Source of the DNA: Bacillus sp. FJAT-28004
GTDB taxonomy: Bacteria > Bacillota > Bacilli > Paenibacillales > Paenibacillaceae
Length of the DNA stretch: 64,000 bases
NCBI RefSeq assembly: GCF_001280845.1
Contig: NZ_LGHP01000003.1
Location: 62,547-126,546 of the forward strand
Reading direction: 5' to 3'
Below the pieces are notes generated by a model. That model saw nothing but the letters and a program-made list of their open reading frames with translations. It was not told the origin of the DNA and did no database searches. This document shows, piece by piece, positions 60,215-64,000 of this stretch; positions within the stretch are counted from its first letter, which is position 1; each line of letters opens with the position of its first letter. Position numbers and translations under genes: made by a program.

Positions 60215-60436
60215 ATGAAGAAGATTAAGTATTGCAGACGGAATCTCAAGAACGGTTTGGAGCCGATTTATAAGGCTATGAAAAATCGATATCCGAATAT
60301 TAAGCAGAAAAAAAGTGATTGCCTTGGCGATTGCAAAACCTGCAAGCTAGAGTGCTTCGTCGTGATTAAGTCGAAGACGGTTAGCGCGCCGTCCGCAGAG
60401 AAGCTCTATAAGCGATTGAAAAAAATGATTGGATAG
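60215..60436 (+). CDS. DUF1450 family small protein, Fur-box controlled
   Basis: 73 residues from ATG 60215, six bases after GGGGTG (a TTG at 60194 is also in frame). Four or five cysteines in KYCRRN, DCLGDCKTCKLEC suggest a thioredoxin-like [2Fe-2S] or metal-binding fold, as in YuzB-type DUF1450 proteins. The perfect Fur box upstream and the ferritin gene downstream place it in iron metabolism; its exact role is unknown. Confidence 0.75.
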   Translation: MKKIKYCRRNLKNGLEPIYKAMKNRYPNIKQKKSDCLGDCKTCKLECFVVIKSKTVSAPSAEKLYKRLKKMIG

Positions 60437-60459
60437 CAACTTCATTTGAATAAATTAAC

Positions 60460-60490
60460 AAGAACGGCATTTGCCGTTCTTTATTTTTAT
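60460..60490 (+). terminator. Intrinsic terminator of the DUF1450 gene
   Basis: AGAACGGCA-TT-TGCCGTTCT, a 9-bp stem followed by TTATTTTTAT. A weak promoter (TTGCCG, 16-base spacer, TAGAAT at 60493) for ferritin may overlap it. Confidence 0.8.
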
Positions 60491-60531
60491 GTTAGAATGA
60501 GTACAATCTAGGAAAGCTGAGGTGCATGAGC

Positions 60532-61035
60532 ATGAATGATGGATTAGCAGAAGCATTAAATGAACAGATGAATTTTGAATTTTATTCAGCGCATGTGTAT
60601 CTTGCAATGGCGGCATACTGTTCAGGTGAAAGTCTTGATGGTTTCGCTAACTTCTTCATTATACAGGCTGAGGAAGAACGATTTCATGCAATGAAAATAT
60701 ACAAGTTCCTGAATGACCGTGGTCGTCGGGCTACGCTTTCTGCTCTTGGAGAGCCGAATAACGAATATTCGTCCATTCTGGACACTTTTGAGCAGGGCTA
60801 CGGACATGAACAGCAAAATACGAAACGTTTCTATAATTTATCTGACCTTGCGATCAACGATCGCGAGCACGCAACGATCAACTTCCTCAAATGGTTTATC
60901 GATGAGCAAGTTGAAGAAGAAGCGCTGTTTGATAATATTATCCATAAGCTGAAACGCATCGACAAGGATAGCAATGCATTCTATATGCTTGATGCTGAGT
61001 TCGCTGGACGTTCCTTCACTCCTCCAGCAGTATAA
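60532..61035 (+). CDS. ftnA: Ferritin
   Basis: 167 residues from ATG 60532, seven bases after GAGGTG (the ATG at 60526 is too close). Non-heme ferritin: Glu in NEQMNFEFYSAHVYLAMA, EEERFHAMKIYKFL and the EHATINFLKWFIDEQVEEE helix supply the ferroxidase site. Stores iron as a 24-mer in the cytoplasm. No Fur or PerR box seen directly before it; it may depend on read-through from the Fur-controlled unit. Confidence 0.94.
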   Translation: MNDGLAEALNEQMNFEFYSAHVYLAMAAYCSGESLDGFANFFIIQAEEERFHAMKIYKFLNDRGRRATLSALGEPNNEYSSILDTFEQGYGHEQQNTKRFYNLSDLAINDREHATINFLKWFIDEQVEEEALFDNIIHKLKRIDKDSNAFYMLDAEFAGRSFTPPAV

Positions 61036-61064
61036 GCAGGACACAACTATAATGTATGAATTAT

Positions 61065-61114
61065 AAGGGATGTACCGAAAGTAGAGAAACCTACTTTCGA
61101 TACATCCCTTTTTT
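61065..61114. terminator. Bidirectional terminator between ferritin and leucine dehydrogenase
   Basis: AAGGGATGTA and CGAAAGTAG pair with TACATCCCTT and CTACTTTCG around a short loop, followed by TTTTTT on the plus strand and AT-rich bases on the minus. Confidence 0.85.
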
Positions 61115-61129
61115 CTATCGATGGATCAT

Positions 61130-62158
61130 TCAGCCCTTAAGTAATTGCTCCACTATTCGATTGGCTGCTGCCGCAGTCGAGATCCCATTTTCTTCAGCTG
61201 TTTGGAATACGTTTATCAATGTATCCTTTATTTTCTCAACGTTCTTCTGCGCTGAGGCCGCATCCCCGAAAGTAAGCTCGACAGAAGTTACGATGATGCC
61301 GCCTGCGTTGATTACAAAATCCGGTGCATACAAAATGCCAAGCTCATGAAGCTTCTCGCCATGGCGACTTTCCGCTAATTGATTGTTAGCTGCCCCAGCA
61401 ACAATGCTGCAGTCTAGCTGACCTAATGTAAAATCGTTTAGGATGCCACCTAATGCGCATGGTGAAAATACATCGCAAGGTATGCGCATAATGTCATGTG
61501 GCTTACAAGGAAATGCCCCGAAGTCCTCAACCACCTTTTTTACTCGTGTTGGATCGACGTCCGTTACGACTAGCGATGCGCCTGCACGCTTCAAATAGTG
61601 GCATAGCTGATAGCCTACTTTGCCTAAGCCTTGAACGGCAATTATTTTTTGCTGCATATTTTCGTTACCGAATACCCTTTTAAGAGAAGCCTTGATTCCA
61701 AGGAACACCCCGTATGCGGTCATTTTAGCCGTAAAATCATTCACTGCCCCAAGCGACCCCGATGTATCAGTCACATAGGAAGTCTCAAGACGAATCCAGT
61801 CCATATCCGTAACATCTGTACCTAGGTCCATTCCGGTAATATAGCTTCCATGTAAGTTTTTAATATGCTGACCTAGCGCCCGAAACAATATTTCCCGTGA
61901 GCTTTGACCAGGTTGGCTGAGGATTACGGCTTTGCCGCCGCCAAATGGAAGACCTGAGATTGCTGATTTATAGGTCATTCCTTGAGCTAGTCGCAGTGCA
62001 TCGAAGACAGCGGCTTCGTCGCTTGCGTACTGCCAAAACCGGCAGCCGCCTAGGGCAGGGCCAAGCTTTGTACTGTCAATTGCAATGATTGCCTTCAACC
62101 CGATAGAACGGTCCTGGAGGAAGATGAGCTGCTCATAGCTTTGATTCCATACATCCAA
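61130..62158 (-). CDS. Leucine dehydrogenase (Leu/Phe/Val dehydrogenase family)
   Basis: 342 residues. Oxidative deamination of branched-chain amino acids with NAD. Lys64 (MTYKSA) and Lys76 (GGGKAVIL) match the substrate and catalytic lysines of B. stearothermophilus leucine dehydrogenase (68 and 80); the NAD motif GLGKVGYQL follows. AAAGGAGG precedes the ATG by about eleven bases. Length is slightly short of the usual 360-370. Phe or Val preference cannot be excluded. Confidence 0.9.
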   Translation of the reverse strand: MDVWNQSYEQLIFLQDRSIGLKAIIAIDSTKLGPALGGCRFWQYASDEAAVFDALRLAQGMTYKSAISGLPFGGGKAVILSQPGQSSREILFRALGQHIKNLHGSYITGMDLGTDVTDMDWIRLETSYVTDTSGSLGAVNDFTAKMTAYGVFLGIKASLKRVFGNENMQQKIIAVQGLGKVGYQLCHYLKRAGASLVVTDVDPTRVKKVVEDFGAFPCKPHDIMRIPCDVFSPCALGGILNDFTLGQLDCSIVAGAANNQLAESRHGEKLHELGILYAPDFVINAGGIIVTSVELTFGDAASAQKNVEKIKDTLINVFQTAEENGISTAAAANRIVEQLLKG

Positions 62159-62389
62159 GTGGATTCCTCCTTTGAAGTCTGCATGTCATGCTTCTTGTAT
62201 GTAGTGTATTCAATGCTGCTTGCATGGGCTACATCATGTGTCTTAAGCCGCTCCAAAATGAGGGTGAAAATAATAATAGTAATTCTCTACCAGATAGGGC
62301 AAAAATAATTTGTTATTATATTTATAGTTGAGCTTAATAGGTTCATCGCAATCCTATATTTATGATTTATTTATGATAGAAATAAGATA

Positions 62390-63388
62390 ATGAAAAAGGA
62401 TGGGGTTTCATTGCATTTATTTCCTGTAGCCTACTCGCTATTATCAACCGAAGCGTTATTGTCGCATATTAAAGCACACTATGACATTCTTGAGCCCGCT
62501 CGTCTGCAATATTTTCTGAGAGGGATGAACGATACTTATATTTTAGAGGCGGGGCAAGGCAAATACATATTTAGAGTTTACCGAGCGGACAGAAGAAACA
62601 AATCGGAAGTTGCTTTTGAATTAGATTTATTAAACGATCTTCATGCAAAAGGTATAAACGTCTCCATACCGATACAAAAAAATGACGGCACATTAATTAA
62701 CGAATTTTATGTTCCTGAAGGTGTAAAGTACGGGGTAATGTTTAGTTTTGCTGAAGGTAATGAAAAGAGAATGCAGCATACAGAAGATAGTCGTTTATTT
62801 GGAGCAGCAGTTGCCCAAATTCACCAAGCTGCAAACCATTTCACTTCGGAACACGCAAGAGGCGAGCTTGATTTTGAACATTTAATGGAGACTCCGCTTA
62901 GCATAATCAAGTTGCATATGGAAAATCGGCAAGAGGATTATCAATTTCTGTATGAGCTGATCATGCGCTTAAAGAATCAGCTAGTCATCCATCTGGAAGC
63001 AGGACTGGACTTTGGAATTTGCCATGGGGATCTGCATGGCAATACGAATGTCGCTTTTTCGGACGATGGAATACTGACACATTATGATTTTGATATTTGT
63101 GGGTATGGATGGAGAGCTTATGACATTGCTGAGTTTAGACTGGCGAGAGAAATTCATAGCGGGCATGATAAAGATGAGGTTGAAAGACTATGGAATGCAT
63201 TTATTAATGGGTACAAGGAAATCAGATCTATAAGCGATAATGATATTAAAGCTGTTCCGATATTCGTAGCGCTTAGACAGCTGTGGCTCTTTAGTTTATG
63301 TTTCAGTGAATCTGAGCTAATCGGAGCAGCTGATTTTGATGATGGATTTATTGACAGCAAGATGGAGTATTTTAGAAATTTAGAATAG
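62390..63388 (+). CDS. Phosphotransferase of the APH/choline kinase family
   Basis: 332 residues. Protein-kinase-like fold with the catalytic CHGDLHGNTNV (Asp as base) and metal-binding HYDFDICGYGWRAYDIA. Family members phosphorylate homoserine, choline, aminoglycosides or spore-coat sugars; the substrate is not readable. TTG 62411 with AAGGATGGGG before it is an equally good start and would remove seven residues. It is followed closely by a cupin and another gene. Confidence 0.82.
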   Translation: MKKDGVSLHLFPVAYSLLSTEALLSHIKAHYDILEPARLQYFLRGMNDTYILEAGQGKYIFRVYRADRRNKSEVAFELDLLNDLHAKGINVSIPIQKNDGTLINEFYVPEGVKYGVMFSFAEGNEKRMQHTEDSRLFGAAVAQIHQAANHFTSEHARGELDFEHLMETPLSIIKLHMENRQEDYQFLYELIMRLKNQLVIHLEAGLDFGICHGDLHGNTNVAFSDDGILTHYDFDICGYGWRAYDIAEFRLAREIHSGHDKDEVERLWNAFINGYKEIRSISDNDIKAVPIFVALRQLWLFSLCFSESELIGAADFDDGFIDSKMEYFRNLE

Positions 63389-63414
63389 ATGTCACAAATG
63401 GGAGGTGTTATCAA

Positions 63415-63909
63415 TTGAAGTTAATTGATGAGACGGTTGTGAAATTAGCAGAAGCCTTTCAACTGCCTGAACGTATATTTCAAATAGATGATTTACCATG
63501 GGTTCCCTTTAATGAAAATCATACCTGTTATTTTAAACCTTTACGCTTTGATCTTAGCACGGGAACATGGATATATTTATTCAAAATAAAGAGCAATCAA
63601 GTGTTAGGCAAGCATAGGCATACCGGCGGATCTGTGATCGGGTATAACATTCAAGGGAAATGGCGATATGAAGGGCGTGATTGGGCAGCTACCCCAGGAA
63701 CATTTATATTTGAACCGCCCGGAGATATTCATACACTGATCACGGAAGATGAGGAAGTATTGACGCTCTTTATATTAGGAGGAGCACTTCAATATTTCAA
63801 TGACAACGATGAAATTACCGGTCAAGATGATATTTTCACCGTTCTCAAGAAGTATAAGGACTTTTGTGAACAAAATAGTATACAGGAAAATCATGAGTTG
63901 ATTTATTAA
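63415..63909 (+). CDS. Cupin domain protein (acetylacetone/DHAP dioxygenase-like)
   Basis: 164 residues from TTG 63415 (GGGAGGTG site). Cupin barrel with metal ligands in GKHRHTGG and EPPGDIHTLI. The long N-terminal strand and length resemble 2,4'-dihydroxyacetophenone dioxygenase-type cupins. Enzyme activity is not certain. It lies 26 bases after the phosphotransferase gene. Confidence 0.75.
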   Translation: MKLIDETVVKLAEAFQLPERIFQIDDLPWVPFNENHTCYFKPLRFDLSTGTWIYLFKIKSNQVLGKHRHTGGSVIGYNIQGKWRYEGRDWAATPGTFIFEPPGDIHTLITEDEEVLTLFILGGALQYFNDNDEITGQDDIFTVLKKYKDFCEQNSIQENHELIY

Positions 63910-63939
63910 TCTGAAGAGTAGGATTAGGAGAGATCAAAA

Positions 63940-64000
63940 TTGAAGGAACAATTAACAGAACATATGATAGAAGGTCATTCTATTTTATTACGTCCTGCGA
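63940..64000 (+). CDS. Start of a further gene, 3' truncated by the window (possible GNAT acetyltransferase)
   Basis: A TTG at 63940 with TAGGAGAG before it opens a frame that runs off the window after 20 residues, ending in SILLRPA, a phrase common at the start of GNAT acetyltransferases. Too short to identify. Confidence 0.35.
   Translation, partial: MKEQLTEHMIEGHSILLRPA

Overview
The window reads as chromosomal DNA of a low-to-mid GC, endospore-former-type Firmicute, most likely Paenibacillus or a close relative. The evidence is the gene set (ccpN-yqfL, the yojF-bshB2 bacillithiol pair, YneK-type DUF2621, YtcP/LplB/YesM/YesN-type sugar uptake genes, a Gram-positive Tad pilus locus), strong AGGAGG-type ribosome sites, frequent TTG/GTG starts and Bacillus-like operators (Fur, PerR, Zur, GlnR/TnrA). 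I saw no rRNA, tRNA, prophage, insertion sequence or CRISPR array.

Layout. 1-4.8 kb: 5'-truncated M3 oligopeptidase, a 3-hydroxyisobutyrate-dehydrogenase-like oxidoreductase, the gluconeogenesis regulator pair ccpN/yqfL and ndk. 4.9-15.4 kb: a complete Gram-positive Tad/Flp pilus operon (tadZ, tadA, tadB, tadC, flp, two TadE-like pseudopilins, a DUF5702 TadG-like protein, a prepilin peptidase, and a DUF6382-FHA gene split by a frameshift at an A7 run). A promoter followed by an intrinsic terminator precedes it. 15.4-22.2 kb: housekeeping genes (epimerase, lipoprotein, DUF2621, endonuclease IV with a C-terminal extension, purU, tkt, ppnP). 22.5-31 kb: a sugar ABC transporter, a YesM/YesN two-component system and a GH43 galactanase-like enzyme. 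31-35.6 kb: a ctaM-like gene, then a Tat-centred module: a small TnrA/GlnR-type MerR gene and tatC on the minus strand, facing a Tat-exported flavin amine oxidase, a signal-peptide-bearing RidA and tatA on the plus strand. Consensus-type GlnR/TnrA boxes lie between the two arms. 35.7-42.8 kb: a second HIBADH-like enzyme, pgi, yigZ and a sulfate ABC transporter. 43-47.8 kb: class A PBP, DinB, yojF-bshB2 and small proteins. 48-51.9 kb: a Fur-box-controlled heme uptake operon (IsdE-like lipoprotein, permease, ATPase, HutZ-like heme-degrading protein), then DinB. 52-64 kb: small enzymes, an SDR with a degenerate active site, Zur-box rpmE2, PerR-box fur, an MHYT-PAS-GGDEF-EAL protein, HAD phosphatase, a three-unit tandem repeat in front of an S41 protease, a Fur-box DUF1450 gene, ferritin, leucine dehydrogenase, an APH-like kinase and a cupin.

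How the genes work together. Metal and redox homeostasis recurs: fur, two near-perfect Fur boxes, heme import plus heme degradation, ferritin, Zur-type L31 and bacillithiol deacetylase. The most unusual unit is at 32.5-35.6 kb. I infer a nitrogen-regulated system that exports a folded flavin amine/amino-acid oxidase through its own TatAC and sends a RidA imine deaminase across the membrane to deal with the reactive imine product. The second point of interest is the Tad operon, for its leader terminator and the frameshift between its DUF6382 and FHA halves.
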